Shown: one piece after another, positions 12,041-22,976 of the stretch
How the letters are laid out: the number at the start of each line of letters is the position of its first letter
Numbering within the stretch: position 1 is the first letter of the stretch
Origin: Bettongia penicillata ogilbyi
Lineage: Eukaryota > Chordata > Mammalia > Diprotodontia > Potoroidae
Length of the DNA: 64,000 nt
Assembly: GCA_023548195.1 (NCBI GenBank)
Contig: JAJHZJ010000496.1
Location: 11,005,570 to 11,069,569 of the forward strand
Reading direction: 5' to 3'
Position numbers and translations under genes: made by a program
The notes under the pieces: generated by a model
The model's input: the letters and a program-made list of their open reading frames with translations, nothing else
Database searches by the model: none
What the model was told of the DNA's origin: nothing

Positions 12041-13111
12041 TTTAAATGGGAATAAACATCAACAACAAACCTATCAAACCTGAAATTATGATGACCAAGC
12101 TTGGCCCCAAGGAAGAGCTAGGAGAAGGCTCTTCCTTCTTGTTTTTGTAGCAGTGGGGGATAATGGGTGGGGAACACGACAGGTAATTAAGATTTTTTTG
12201 GGGGGATATATTCTCTATTTTTACTGAACTGTTCTTTCCCCCTTCTCTTTTTTGTCCTTTGTGATAAGGAATTGTTCTTTGTGGGGGGAAGGGAGGATAC
12301 ATTGGGAAGTGTAGGGGATAGAAAAATAAATGATATCCATGAAACGGATTAATTCATTTTTCTTAGTCATGCGCTAACCATGCTTCTTCTCCCTATGTAC
12401 CTCGCCCTCCAAAAAAGAAAAAAAAGGCACAAAGATTGTTATTGAGCAAAGCATAGTTTTCTAATTCAAAGTAAATAGATAAATGAATTAACAACAGTGA
12501 AAAAAACTATATGGCTTAAAACCTCCAAAAGTAGTTCTGGAAGATTCCGAAGTGACTGCTTCGGCAGGAGGGAAGGGGAGCGGAGAAGCACTCTTGAGAT
12601 AATTTCTGCTTGTCTGTCTTAGTTTTCTCAGTAGCTTGGTATGGCATCTTGGCCTGCTGAAGAATTGGATTTTGACATGACATCCAGAGGCCTTCAAGTC
12701 AAGTTCCAGGAGTGTAAATCTTGGGCAAAGAAAAATTAAGTTTGAGGCTTGCATCCAAAGTCCTCCATGCAGCTGGGTGATGATAGAAAGTTCTAAGGAT
12801 GACCTGGGGCACGAGAGGAAGAGTTTTGCTTTTCCAGGAATATCTATTTGGTTTTTATATAATATCTGACTCTTTGACCAGGAATGACATTTTCTGAATT
12901 ACTTCATGGTATTTTTTTGATTATCCTATTGGGAATTCCACCTGTGATAGTTTGTTGGGCTGTGGAGATGACCCTGGATTCTTCAGGCTGAACAAGTAGA
13001 GAGCAAGCCCTGAATGGTCCTTCCAAACTGGAAAGGCTTCAATAGCCTCTGCTGACACAGTCTAGTGATGTGCTAGGGAGGGCACATTACTCAAAGAGCG
13101 GTCACTTGGGA

Positions 13112-13114
<3 letters not shown>

Positions 13115-13159
<45 letters not shown>

Positions 13160-13162
13160 TGA
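13115..13162 (+). repeat. (TG)n microsatellite
   Basis: GT run with one TA interruption near 13152; about 24 units. Confidence 0.97.
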
Positions 13163-13199
13163 CTGCAGCTTTGGACATTCTTTTATTCTACTAAGACCT

Positions 13200-13650
13200 G
13201 AAGAGGTTGGAATCTGCCTGAGACTGGAAGTTAGCAGCGTGATTGGGGCAGGAAAGGTACATTTGAAAATTTTCAGCATATTGGTGGTAATTAAATCCAT
13301 AGGAGTTGATGAGATCACCAAGTATAGAAGAGAAGGGGACCCAGTTCAGAAAGGTGTGATCTGGAAGAGGAGCCAACAAAGTAGACAGAGAAGGTGTAGT
13401 CAGATAGATTAGAGGAGAATGGGAAAGGGGAGTGGCATCCCCAAAACCTAGAGAGAAGAGAGTATCATGGAAGAGGTGGTGATCAGTAGTGTTAAAGATG
13501 TCAGAGAGGTCAAGAATGAGGATTGAGAAGAAGTTGTTGGATTTGGCAACTAAGAGATCATTAATATCTTTGGAGAGAACTTTGGTGGAATGATAAAAAA
13601 TCAGAAGCTGGATTATAAGGGGTTAATAAGAGAGTAAGAGAAGAGAAAGT
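13200..13650 (-). repeat. L2 LINE fragment
   Basis: Antisense L2 ORF2: 'ggagttgatgagatcaccaa', 'gatgtcagagaggtcaagaa', 'ggatttggcaactaagagat'. Colinear with the L2 region upstream of its 3' end. Confidence 0.7.
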
Positions 13651-13697
13651 GGAGTTACCTATTGTTAAGGAATTTAACTACAAAAGGCAAAAGAGAT

Positions 13698-14125
13698 CTA
13701 GGATGGTCAGTCATTGTGCTGATCAGAGTTTGGATTATCTTTCAGTGTCATTTTCTTTTACATTATTGTAGTCCTTGTGGAAATTGTTTTATTGGTTCTG
13801 CTTATTTCACTGTGCATCACTTCATGCAAACCTTCCTGAGTTTCTCAAATGCTTCCTATTTATTGTTTCTTATGGTGCATTTCAATTCCAATAATAAAGC
13901 AACTTGTTCAACCATTTCCCAATCGATAATTACCTACTTGGCTTCCATTCTTTGCTACCACAAAAAGAACAGCTATAAATATTTTCATACACATGTCTTC
14001 CCTGTGTCTTTGATGTCCTTGGGATATGTGCCCAGTTGTGGTATCTCTGAGTCAAAGGGCTGCACTTACTTTACATACAGTTGGGAAATGAAAATAGAAT
14101 ACTTGTCTCACCTTGGGGTTATATG
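13698..14125 (-). repeat. L1 3' UTR fragment
   Basis: Antisense L1 3' region: 'ggtcagtcattgtgctgatc', 'cacttcatgcaaaccttcc', 'caaccatttcccaatcgat', 'ctaccacaaaaagaacagct'. Same segment as 17700-18060 and 41930-42060. Confidence 0.75.
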
Positions 14126-14374
14126 ACAAATAATTTCCTTCTTCCTTCCTCAGTTGCTTTATTTACAGCATAAGTAGGTTAAAATGAACCAGTTGATGAG
14201 TTGACCCCTTGGGTAGAGGTGATGGGGGCCTTTGTTTAACTGTTAACTTATTGGCAGCTTGGAGGGTAATCCTTGAAAAAAAGAATGGAAAGTCAGGAAG
14301 GTCATCCTCCTCTGTCTCCTTGTTCTAGCCCTAAGAGCGTTCATGAACAGATAGAATGAAAGGCAAGGGCAATG

Positions 14375-14505
14375 GAAAGGGCCCTGGAATTATGTTTAGG
14401 AGACAGAATTTTTCTAGCTTTGCTACTGATTAGATTGTGACAGACCAGTTTCTTTAACTCCTGGATAACTCAACTCCTCATTTGAAAGGTGATGAATATT
14501 TTTTC
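14375..14505 (+). repeat. MIR-like SINE fragment
   Basis: Weak sense copy: 'tttgctactgattagattgt' then 'cctcatttgaaaggtgatg'. Flanking 14130-14370 and 14510-14660 show nothing recognisable. Confidence 0.5.
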
Positions 14506-14661
14506 CTTTATAGCTCTGAAGATTTGCTTGGTAATTTCTTTGAGTAGTTTTGAGTGACCATTGAGACTAGCCTTTTGGTATATTCCTGTAAAGGAGTATT
14601 AATTAATTAATTCATGTGTTCTCTTTAAATAATAATGCCTTATTATGTGCATGTATATGTG

Positions 14662-14665
<4 letters not shown>

Positions 14666-14696
<31 letters not shown>
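14666..14696 (+). repeat. (AC)n microsatellite
   Basis: About 15 AC units. The longest pure dinucleotide run on this strand with CA rather than TG polarity. Confidence 0.97.
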
Positions 14697-14699
<3 letters not shown>

Positions 14700-14700
<1 letters not shown>

Positions 14701-14890
14701 AGATTTTAAAAGTACTTAGCTTGGCATATAGTAAGTGCTTAATAAGTGCACCTCTTTTTTCTTTATACATGTATATGTCTCACCTGATAGTTTGGATAGA
14801 ATATAAGCTACTCGAAGGCAGGGACTGTAAGCACCTAGCACAATATCCAACAGATATATCTAATAAATACTTATTGTATCATTGATCAAT
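14700..14890 (+). repeat. L2/MIR 3' ends
   Basis: 'gcttggcatatagtaagtgc' (14718-14740), then 'agctactcgaaggcagggac' and 'taataaatacttattgtatc' (14805-14880): sense L2 3' terminus. Confidence 0.7.
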
Positions 14891-14929
14891 TCATATAATA
14901 CACAGTTATTAAATACTTAATTTTGAGGA

Positions 14930-15085
14930 GGTCCTGGGTCCCTTTGGCAGTATGGTATGTGCTGTTAGTATCCCCATTTTATAGTTGAGGAAACTGAGAC
15001 AGAGGTGAAGTGACTTTCATAGGGTCATACAATGAGCAAATACCTGAGGTCTTCTGAGCTTTATCTACTTTGCCACCTAGTTAAG
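14930..15085 (-). repeat. MIR-like SINE
   Basis: Antisense core 'gttgaggaaactgagacaga' and head 'atctactttgccacctag'. Confidence 0.75.
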
Positions 15086-15329
15086 AAAGTATTTGGGAAA
15101 TTTGGTTCTGATAAGTCAATGTTAATATGCCACCAGGAGCCCTGAACTGGAGATGTCTAGCAGTCGGTAATGTTGAGAAACCACTATACGTTGTTAGGTT
15201 AGTTTAAATCTTTTGAAAAGACTTGTTTTGGGGTAGAGTATAGTGAGAGAAGGGGGACTCAGAGTACCAAGGAGGGCCTTGTAAGAGTCACGCCAGAGGA
15301 CTGTGAAGAGAGGTCTGGGCTTTGCATGA

Positions 15330-15720
15330 GATGGTTTGAACTTGAGTCTGTCCTTTTCTATTTCTATGATATAGTACCGATGTCATGTGCCCTGTCTGAG
15401 CCACAGTTTCCTCATCTGTGAAATGCTGTACTTGATCATACATCTCGAGATGGAAGGGCTTTTTGAGGTCATATAACCCAATTTCTTCTTTTTTAAATCA
15501 AGTTCAAGGTTCACGGGCAGTAAGGGACAAAGCCTGGATTTGGACCCAGGTCCTCTGACTCCAAATTCAGTCCTCTTTCCATACAGCCTCCCAGTTTACA
15601 TCTGGAGAAGGAACTCTGGGGTAAATAGTTCACTTGATTGATTTTACAGATAAAGAAACTGAGGCTGAGGGGTTACTGTTCAAAACCCCATGATTCTAAT
15701 GCAGTGCAGCCAAGAAGGAG
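15330..15720. repeat. Three MIR-like fragments
   Basis: 15330-15430 sense ('cagtttcctcatctgtgaaa'), 15450-15600 antisense ('ggatttggacccaggtcctc'), 15640-15720 antisense ('agataaagaaactgaggctg'). Confidence 0.65.
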
Positions 15721-15769
15721 CAAGTCAGTGTTATCAGGTGACACTTAGGATGTTATTTTATCCTAGACA

Positions 15770-15960
15770 CAGATAAAGATTTTTGACTAGGGAATGGAGA
15801 ACTTCCATGAAGCCTGTGCTTCAGGAAGATTATTTGGAAGCTATGGGGGATGAGGGGTGGAGAGGGGTTTGTCACAGAGGGGAGGGACTTGGAAACAAGA
15901 AAACCAGTTAGGAGGCTGTTGTAATTGAGCTTATGTAGGAAAGATCTGATACTTACAACT
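15770..15960 (-). repeat. L2 LINE fragment
   Basis: Antisense L2: 'ggaagattatttggaagcta', 'ccagttaggaggctgttgta'. Confidence 0.65.
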
Positions 15961-16004
15961 GCCTAACTCACAGGGTTTTTTTTGGCCCAAAGGCTAAATT
16001 AACC

Positions 16005-16350
16005 CAGCTTCTTTAAGGCACAGTGGAGAGAGTGCTAGGTCTTTCAAATCTAGCCTTAAGTACTTCCTGGTGGTTGACCCTGGATAGTCATTTAGCTTCT
16101 GTCTACTCAGTTTCCTCAGCTGAAAAATGGGGATAATAATTGTATTTACCTCCCAAGGTTGTAGCTGGAGAAGGAAATGGCCAGCACCGCCAGTGTTTTT
16201 GCCAAGAAAACCCCAAATGGGGTCACAAAGAGTCCGAGATGAGTGAAATGACTGAATGCAACGATGACTCAGGGTTGTTTCAAGGATTGCAATAAGTGCT
16301 TGGCGTAGTGCCTCGCACACAGAGAGTGCCAAATAAATGCTTATGGCCTT
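16005..16350 (+). repeat. MIR-like SINE split by an RTE fragment
   Basis: Head and core at 16005-16162 ('agtttcctcagctgaaaaat', 'tatttacctcccaaggttgt') resume at 16271 ('agggttgtttcaaggattgc') and finish with 'ccaaataaatgcttatggc'. The interruption is 16163-16270. Confidence 0.8.
16163..16270 (+). mobile_element. RTE-derived 3' tail inserted into a MIR
   Basis: Sense RTE/Mar1 tail: 'agctggagaaggaaatgg', 'tttgccaagaaaaccccaaa', 'atgagtgaaatgactgaatg'. Flanked by 8-bp near-identical repeats, AAGGTTGT at 16155-16162 and AGGGTTGT at 16271-16278, read as a target-site duplication. No SINE head, so it is either a 5'-truncated RTE or a truncated Mar1. Confidence 0.7.
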
Positions 16351-16423
16351 CTCATTCCCCTAAAGGAGAAAAAGATGCTACAAAATACTACATTTCTTCC
16401 ATATTTCCTTTTTTTTTTCTTTT

Positions 16424-16500
16424 ACAAGAGAGGGGCAGTGTGGTGTGGTGGACAGAAGGTTGGCTTTGCATTCAGGAAGTCCTGGGTTCAAGACTTTGTC
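16424..16500 (+). repeat. SINE head fragment
   Basis: 'ggggcagtgtggtgtggtgg' and 'caggaagtcctgggttcaag' are the tRNA-like head of a CORE-SINE; the core is lost. Confidence 0.6.
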
Positions 16501-16772
16501 GTGATGTTTCTTAGTCTCTTGCGTTGCCAATTCTTTAACACAAAAAGTTTCAGACAAGTTGCCACACTGCCTCTGTGGAGGCCTTTTTCACACATGGAGT
16601 TCCCAGCTCTGATGAAATCTAAAGATGGAAACCAAAAGAAAGTGACCTTTTGAGGAACAGGAGGGGCAGGGGTGGGGCAGTACCTAAGTCTGACTAAAAA
16701 TCGATGTGCTGGGCTTTTTTGCATAGCCCATGTCACATTTCTCTTTGCAGAGATGTCTTTACCATGACAGTT

Positions 16773-16785
16773 GTTGCCTAGCAAC
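16773..16785. promoter_or_regulatory. Palindromic X-box (RFX-type) motif
   Basis: GTTGCCTAGCAAC fits the RFX consensus GTNRCC-N-RGYAAC exactly, both half-sites included. It lies in an intron 1 stretch free of recognisable repeats. Sequence match only; no proof of occupancy. Confidence 0.45.
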
Positions 16786-16806
16786 AGCGCTTCCTCTTTG
16801 TGAGGT

Positions 16807-16842
16807 ACTCCCTCTCTCCCTCCCTCTCTCCCTCTCCCTTCC
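16807..16842 (+). repeat. Pyrimidine-rich (CTCC/CTCTCC)n tract
   Basis: 'ctccctctctccctccctct' and continuation; low complexity. Confidence 0.85.
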
Positions 16843-17094
16843 TTGCCCTCTGCTTGGAGTCTGGTCTCTAGGAACACAGAACCATAAACAGGGTTCTCCA
16901 AATACCTAGTGGCTGACAATGCCTTGTATTTTTATTTAAAGGGTATGCTCACTTGCCACATTTAAACAGGAAGTGACCTTGACCTTTATAATTTTTGCAG
17001 TAGGAGACAATTTTTTTTAAGATGGCAAATATACCCCGTAAAAGCAGGAACTTCTACCTCCAGGTCACTTCTGAATAGATATGTCTCTATTTAG

Positions 17095-17490
17095 AGGTTT
17101 TGGAGTGGAAAGAGTATTGGACCTGGAATTAACTGAGACTTACATTCTTTTCCCATATCTGACACTTACTTTATCACATATGTGACCCTGAGACTTTCTC
17201 AGATGAGGATAATATGTTACAATAAAGATAATATGTTACAACTCTCACTTAATTGTATTGTTATAAGGATCCAATCCAAGAAGCATTTGTTGCTTACTGT
17301 GTGTATGGCAGGCAAGAAAAAAAAAATGAAAAAAAAGTCCTTGCCCTAAAGGAGTTTATATTCTGGTAGGGGATGTAACATGTACACAGACAGATATATA
17401 CACGATAATGTGAAGAGGAAGTGGTTACATAATAAATAAAGGACTGGAGAGTTGAAGTGACATGTCTAAAGTCATGCACACAAAACTGAG
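17095..17490. repeat. MIR-like (+) and L2 3' end (-)
   Basis: 17095-17275 is a sense MIR ('agagtattggacctggaatt'); 17280-17440 an antisense L2 3' end ('ttgcttactgtgtgtatggc', 'ctaaaggagtttatattctg'); 17440-17490 an antisense SINE core scrap. Confidence 0.6.
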
Positions 17491-17494
17491 ATAT

Positions 17495-18420
17495 GAACCT
17501 TATTTTAAATTCATTTTTATTTTCAACTCCAAATTCTTTCCTTCCTCCTTGCTCACATGAGAAAGCAAGAAAAACAAAATCCTTTATAAATATGTATATT
17601 CCAGCAAACCATATTCCCAAATTAGCCATGTCCAAAACAAAATTATCCCTCAACTTCCCTGATCCATCACGTCTCTGTAAGGAGAGAGGCAGCGTATTTC
17701 ATTGTAAGTCCCCTGGAATTGTGGTTGGTCAGTGTGCTGATCAGACTTCCTAAGTTTTTTGAGATTGTCTTGACAATATCATTGTTATTGTATACATTCT
17801 TCTCCTGGTTCTGCCCACTTCAGTCTGTATCAGTTCATAGTAGTCTTCCCAGGTTTTTCTGATACCATCCCCTTCATACTTTTTAAGTAATTTTCATATA
17901 ATATGAGAATATTATTATTCTATCACATTCATATGTTGTAACCTGTTTGGCCATTTCCCAATTGAGGGGCACTCTCTCAGTTTCCTTTTCTTTGCCATCA
18001 CAAAAAGAGCTGCTATAAATATTTTTGTACATATGACCTTTCTCCTTTTTCTTTGATCTCTTTGATGTATAGACTTGGTAGTGTTATTACTGGGTCAAAG
18101 GACATGCATAATTTAATAGCTTTTTGGACCTACTTAAAGATTGCTTTTCAGAATGGCTGGAACAATTCATTGCTTTACCAGTTGAACATTAATGGACCAG
18201 TTCTCCCATAACCCCACAAGCATTTGTCATTTTCTGTTTTTATCAACTTGGCCAATTGAATGGGTATTAGGTGGGACTTCAGAGTTGTTTTAATTTACAT
18301 TTCTCTAGTTATTAGTGATTTCGAACATTTAAAAAATGACTTTTGATAGTTTGATAGCTTTCTTCCTTCAAATCTTTGGCCATTTGTCAGTTGGAGAGTG
18401 GTTCTTTTTAAGATTTGGAC
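17495..18420 (-). mobile_element. L1 LINE 3' fragment, about 0.9 kb
   Basis: Antisense L1 from the 3' UTR ('ttcatttttattttcaactc') into ORF2 ('ggccatttcccaattgaggg', 'aaaaagagctgctataaata', 'actgggtcaaaggacatgc', 'aatggctggaacaattcatt'). Ends near 18420; the rest of ORF2 is absent. Confidence 0.8.
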
Positions 18421-18654
18421 TAAGGCCCTCCAATTCCAAATTCAGTTCTTTTATTCACTATTCTAATTGATGAGCTAACAACAATAAAAGAGAAATGTAT
18501 GGTAGGAAGAGAAGGTGGGCTTGCCACCTAGAATGGGTGAGGGATGACTGTTGGGCAGGAGATCTCAGGAGAAATTGAAGATTTTAGTAAGTTGAGCTTA
18601 TGGGAGAATATGACAGGTATCTCACAAGGTGGGCTATGCTACACCCCCAAATAA

Positions 18655-18830
18655 AAAAGTGAATGAAAATACCCCATTTACTAAGTGCTTACTATGTGCC
18701 AAACCCTGTGTTAAGTACCAGGAACACAAAGAGGAAAAAAAAACACAACAACCCTTTGTCTTAAGGATCTCACATTCTAATAGGGAGAGACAATTATATA
18801 GGAGTTCCAGTTGTAGGGTAGATGGAAAGT
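18655..18830 (-). repeat. L2 LINE 3' end
   Basis: 'tttactaagtgcttactatg', 'gtgccaaaccctgtgttaag' and 'tctcacattctaatagggag'. Confidence 0.8.
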
Positions 18831-19002
18831 CCTCATGATCTTGGGGTTCAGTGCCAAGCACATTGGTAATTCATCTTCTTCAGTGTCAATCGTGTTGATA
18901 AAACTAACTCTTCTGAGAAGCATCTTTCAAGGACAGTGGTAGTGAGGACTTTCTGAGTCTTTTTTTGACTGGCTGCTGCAGAGGAGACTGGACAGCTCCT
19001 GC

Positions 19003-19008
<6 letters not shown>

Positions 19009-19048
<40 letters not shown>
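19009..19048 (+). repeat. (TG)n microsatellite
   Basis: About 20 uninterrupted TG units. Confidence 0.97.
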
Positions 19049-19049
<1 letters not shown>

Positions 19050-19194
19050 TATTTGTGCCAGGATCACTTCTCTGCGTTATGCCTGAGAGACCTGAGCTGG
19101 AAGCAGGGCTGATTGTTTGGGGGATGGGGAGGAACATCGCTATTATATTTTTTTTCTATATTTATATATGTAAAGTGTTTTGTAAAACTTAGTC

Positions 19195-19320
19195 TTCTCA
19201 CTTTATATACATATGAATGCACATATATGTGTATACACATACAAATAAGTATATATACACACATACATGCTTTATATATATATATATGTAGATTCACATA
19301 TGCATGTACACACTTACATT
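19195..19320 (+). repeat. A/T-rich (TA/CA) low-complexity tract
   Basis: Alternating 'tatatac', 'acacatac' and 'tatatata' blocks. Confidence 0.85.
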
Positions 19321-19339
19321 AAAGATCTATGATGTCATT

Positions 19340-19690
19340 GAGTATGGATTGAGAGCTGGCCTTTGAATCAGGCAGATTTGGGTTCAGTTCCCCAATCTAG
19401 TATAGACCAGACACTGAGGGACAGAACTGGTGTTGACCAACTTTGCTAGGTGCAACTTCCTTCTCTGGGCATTGCCTATACCAATGAAATCCCTGGTCCA
19501 GTTCCCATCCCCCTTTTACAAATTAAAGCTGGTTCCTCTTGACCTTGGTACCCTTTAGATCTGCTCTTTTCATCTTGCTGAGGTTTGGTTCACAATTAGC
19601 ATCAGGTGATGGAATTTTAAGCCATGGCAAGTCATATCACCTCTGATTCTGTTTTTTTTTCTCTTTAAAATGGGAACAATACTGTGCAAA
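19340..19690 (+). repeat. SINE with variant tail plus MIR scrap
   Basis: 19340-19510: SINE head ('ctttgaatcaggcagatttg') with the tail type of 9040-9230 ('gcctataccaatgaaatcc'). 19595-19690: weak sense MIR ('ggcaagtcatatcacctctg'). Confidence 0.55.
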
Positions 19691-19699
19691 GGTTTTTTT

Positions 19700-19960
19700 T
19701 AAGGCTATACATATACAATCATATTAAACATATTTCCACATTAATCATATTGTCAAAGAAGAATCAGAATAAAAGGGAAAAACCTCGAGAAAGAAAAAAA
19801 GACAAAATCGCATGCTTCGATTCGCATTCAGACTTCATAGTTCTTTCTCTCGATGTGGATAGCATCTTCCATGATGAGTCTTTTGGAGTTGTCTTGGATT
19901 GCCAAGAAGAGCTAAGTCTATCAAAATTAATCATCAAAGTGTTGTGCAAGCCTTAAAACA
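19700..19960 (-). repeat. L1 3' UTR fragment
   Basis: Antisense: 'catattaaacatatttccac', 'gaagaatcagaataaaaggg', 'tgatgagtcttttggagttg', 'caagaagagctaagtctatc'. Confidence 0.75.
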
Positions 19961-20039
19961 CTATATAAGGCCAGCTGTTGCCTTAGGTTGTGATGAAATA
20001 ACTTTGCAGAATCTTCAAGTGTTATAGAAATATGAGTAA

Positions 20040-20180
20040 TCAATCAGTCAAAAAAACATTTATGAAGATTAAGTGCCCGGCACTATGATAGGCATGGGAG
20101 GATTCAGAGACTAAAACAGAGTTGTACTCAGGGAGTTTACATTCTCTACCGGAGATAGACAAATAAAGGTAGAAATCTGT
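20040..20180 (-). repeat. L2 LINE 3' end
   Basis: 'aagtgcccggcactatgata' and 'agggagtttacattctctac' in antisense order. Confidence 0.7.
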
Positions 20181-20194
20181 CATAATAATTTCTG

Positions 20195-20670
20195 GGATTT
20201 CTGAGCTACTCTGTGGTCTGGGACAACTTGAACTCAAATCCTGCTTCTGCTTGTTATGTGACCCTGGACAAGTCACCTATTTTATCACAGAAGGGGCTAA
20301 TCTGTACTGATGGAGAGATTTTCCTGATCCAGTAGTCCAGTAGATCCTCTACAAATCAGTCCATGGGTCCAGTCCCGATCCTTCTGCTTACATATGAACA
20401 AGTTGTTGGAATATAAGCTTTTTGAGAGTAGAGGGTACAGAAGAGTGTTGGACTTGGAGTCAAGAAGACCTATGTTCAAAACCTGCCTCAGATTAGCTAT
20501 GTGAGCCTGGACAATTCACTTACCCCTGTTTGCCTCGGTTTCCTTTTCTGTAAAATAGAGATAATAGTCGCCTCTACCTCTTAGGGACATTGTAAGGATA
20601 AAATGAGACCATATATGTAAAATATATGTTTAAACTTCTGTCTAAATGCCAGATATTATTGTTAGGGATT
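20195..20670 (+). repeat. Two MIR-like SINEs in tandem orientation
   Basis: 20195-20340: 'gtgaccctggacaagtcacc' then a variant tail. 20420-20670: complete copy with head ('agagtgttggacttggagtc'), core ('ggtttccttttctgtaaaat') and 3' part. Confidence 0.75.
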
Positions 20671-20755
20671 GTGTCCTTTGTGTTTGTACCCCCAATGCCC
20701 AGCATGGTCATTGGCATACAGTAGGAGCTTAATAATTGTTAATTAATTGTCCTTT
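20670..20755 (+). repeat. L2 LINE 3' end
   Basis: 'cccagcatggtcattggcat' and 'cagtaggagcttaataattg'. Confidence 0.75.
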
Positions 20756-21090
20756 CTTCTTGTTGCTTGGTTTCCGTTTTTACCAAACAACCTTAATCCC
20801 AACAGAGGATAGAATCCTGAGAACTTAAATTCTGGTTTTATTTCATCTATATTACATCTTCTTCCCCCCACATTTCTTTATTGAATTATTCTTTTCTGAT
20901 GGAAATAGTTGGAGTCATCTTTCTTAATAGCTCATAATGGTTTATTTTTTTCCCCATCAGAACTCTGTCTCCACAAAGGAACATAATTTTAATTTTTTCC
21001 AGTTACATAGAAATACACATATTTTTAAGGTTACTTCTCTGTTCCTGGAACCATTTAGTGTTCCAAGCAGAAACCTTTATATCATCTCCT

Positions 21091-21366
21091 AGGGGCAGCT
21101 GAGTGGCTCAGTGGATACAGTGTCAGGGCTGGAGTCAGGGAGACTTGAATTAACATCTGACCTCAGACCCTTACTAGGCACGTGACCTTGGGCAAGTCCC
21201 TTAAATGCTGTTTGCTTCAGTTTCCTCTTCTGTAAAATGGTGTTTAATAATACCACCTACCTCTTAGGTTGTTGTGAGAATCAAATGAAGTAACACTTAC
21301 AAAAGTCTTAGCCCGGTGTTTGGCTTATAGTAAGGTCTATGTTTATAAATATTAGCCATTATTATC
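21091..21366 (+). repeat. Full-length MIR-like SINE
   Basis: Intact tRNA-like head ('ggggcagctgagtggctcag'), 'gaccttgggcaagtccctta', core 'cagtttcctcttctgtaaaa' and the 3' end to 'attagccattatta'. About 276 bp. Confidence 0.85.
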
Positions 21367-21489
21367 CCAAGCCTCTTTTCATGTCTTAGCTTGGAGAAAT
21401 GAACTTTTTGAATTGCTTAGGTATACCTGTACTGTTCAATGAACTGTCTCACATGCTGTGAAGCCTTATTCCCGTTTGGCGTTTAAAAA

Positions 21490-21840
21490 CGTGCTGTTCT
21501 AGTCTCTCTGACTTGCCTTCCCCTGCTTTTTCTTCTTCACAAAATCTCTTTCAACTCTGTGCCTTTATGCAGAATGCCTTTTGTTCTCAGCGAGGCCTCT
21601 TCAAAGCTCAGCTCCATACTCTCTCTCACAGGAAGCCTGTCCCGAGCCTCCCTCACTACTAGTACCTCCTACCATCTTATCCATTACCTTGAATTTATGC
21701 TTCATACATTTTTATATACTTCTATGTACTGATGTTGGTCTCCCACTAGAACAGAAGCTCCTTCAGGGCAGGGACGGTTTCATTTTTATATTTGCCCCAG
21801 TGCCTAGTACATAATAGGTACTTATTAAAGGCTTGTTGAC
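21490..21840 (+). repeat. L2 LINE 3' end, about 350 bp
   Basis: 'aggaagcctgtcccgagcct', 'ctagaacagaagctccttca', 'agtgcctagtacataatagg' and 'aggcttgttgactgat'. Confidence 0.85.
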
Positions 21841-22199
21841 TGATATTTGTGGTGTGGTGGAATTTGTTGCATGATATATTTAAATAAAAAATCCAATGGG
21901 TTTTGTAGAAGGCTGTGCTAATGGGATGTTTTCTTTTGTAGGGGAATGAGTAGGACGTGGGTTCCAAAGTGATTCCCTGTGTATGGTGGGCAGAGGCAAA
22001 GAAACTGAGGTGGGAGAGAGAGCAGGCCTAAGGTGGGGCCTCAACCCCTGTTTCTGGACAGAAACAACAAGAATGATAAAAGGAATCCCTGTAACAAAAA
22101 TCATATCTTTCTTTGTGTGCTTGAGCCATAGATCTCTTTATGTGACCTATCTACCGGTCTTTGAGAGTTCTACCCTTTGGTTTAAGGACTCAAATGCAT

Positions 22200-22485
22200 A
22201 AGGAAAAGAATGGGGGCAGAGATGCCTAAGCAAAATGAAAAAGACCTGGGGGCCTTAGTGGACTGCAAGCTTCATATGAATCAACAGCATGACCTGGAAG
22301 CCCCCAAAGCTAATGGGATCAGTAGGTTGCTTTAAGCAGGGCATAATATCCATAGTACGAGATAATTCCTATTGTACTCTGCTGTGTTCATTGGTATCAT
22401 ATTCTAGCAAGGATGTTCGACAAGTTTGACAAATCCTTGAAAGAAATTATGCTATAGCAACTGGAGTGGCTTTCAGAGTGGATCT
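22200..22485 (+). repeat. L3/CR1 LINE ORF2 fragment
   Basis: Sense CR1-type RT-thumb region: 'aaaaagacctgggggcctta', 'gggcataatatccatagtac', 'tattgtactctgctgtgttc'. Confidence 0.75.
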
Positions 22486-22494
22486 CTTGGTTGG

Positions 22495-22920
22495 AGAAGA
22501 GGCAGTGGATGGAGCCCTGGACCTGGAGTCAGGAAGTTGTTGTTCAGTTGTGTTTAAGTTTTTATGACCCTGTCTGGGGTTTTCTTGGCAAAGATGCTGG
22601 AGTGATTTGTCATTTCCTTCTCTAGCTCATTTTACAGATGAGGAAACTGAGGCAAACTGGGCAGCTAGTAAGTGTCTGAGGTCAGATTTGAACTCAGGAA
22701 GATGAGTGAGGAAGAAGGGAGTTAAAAACTGGCCTCAAATACTTATCTGTGAGATCTTGGGCAAGTTACTGAACCTCAGTTTGTTTCAGTTTTCTCAGCT
22801 ACAAAATGGGAAAAATCCTAGCACTTAACTTGCAGAGTTGTGAGAATCAAATGAGATAATATTTGTAAAGTAATTAACATGTAGTAGGTGCTATATCAAT
22901 TCTAGCTATTATTATTTTTA
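22495..22920 (+). repeat. MIR-like SINE split by a Mar1 insertion
   Basis: The head at 22495-22536 ('ggatggagccctggacctgg') and the remainder at 22704-22920 ('ggcctcaaatacttatctgt', 'cagttttctcagctacaaaa') form one sense SINE when 22537-22703 is removed. Confidence 0.85.
22537..22703 (-). mobile_element. Mar1-type SINE inserted into a MIR-like SINE
   Basis: Antisense RTE tail ('ggggttttcttggcaaagat'), core ('gatgaggaaactgaggcaaa') and part of the head. Flanked by GAGTCAGGAAG (22526-22536) and GAGTGAGGAAG (22704-22714), an 11-bp duplication with one mismatch. The tRNA-like 5' end is missing, so the copy is 5'-truncated. Confidence 0.8.
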
Positions 22921-22941
22921 TAGGAGACTTGGTGGGAGGGA

Positions 22942-22944
<3 letters not shown>

Positions 22945-22976
<32 letters not shown>

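Noticed and set aside
16488..16919. 143-codon minus-strand frame.
   Set aside because: Contains the translated pyrimidine tract (GREGGREG) and no recognisable domain.
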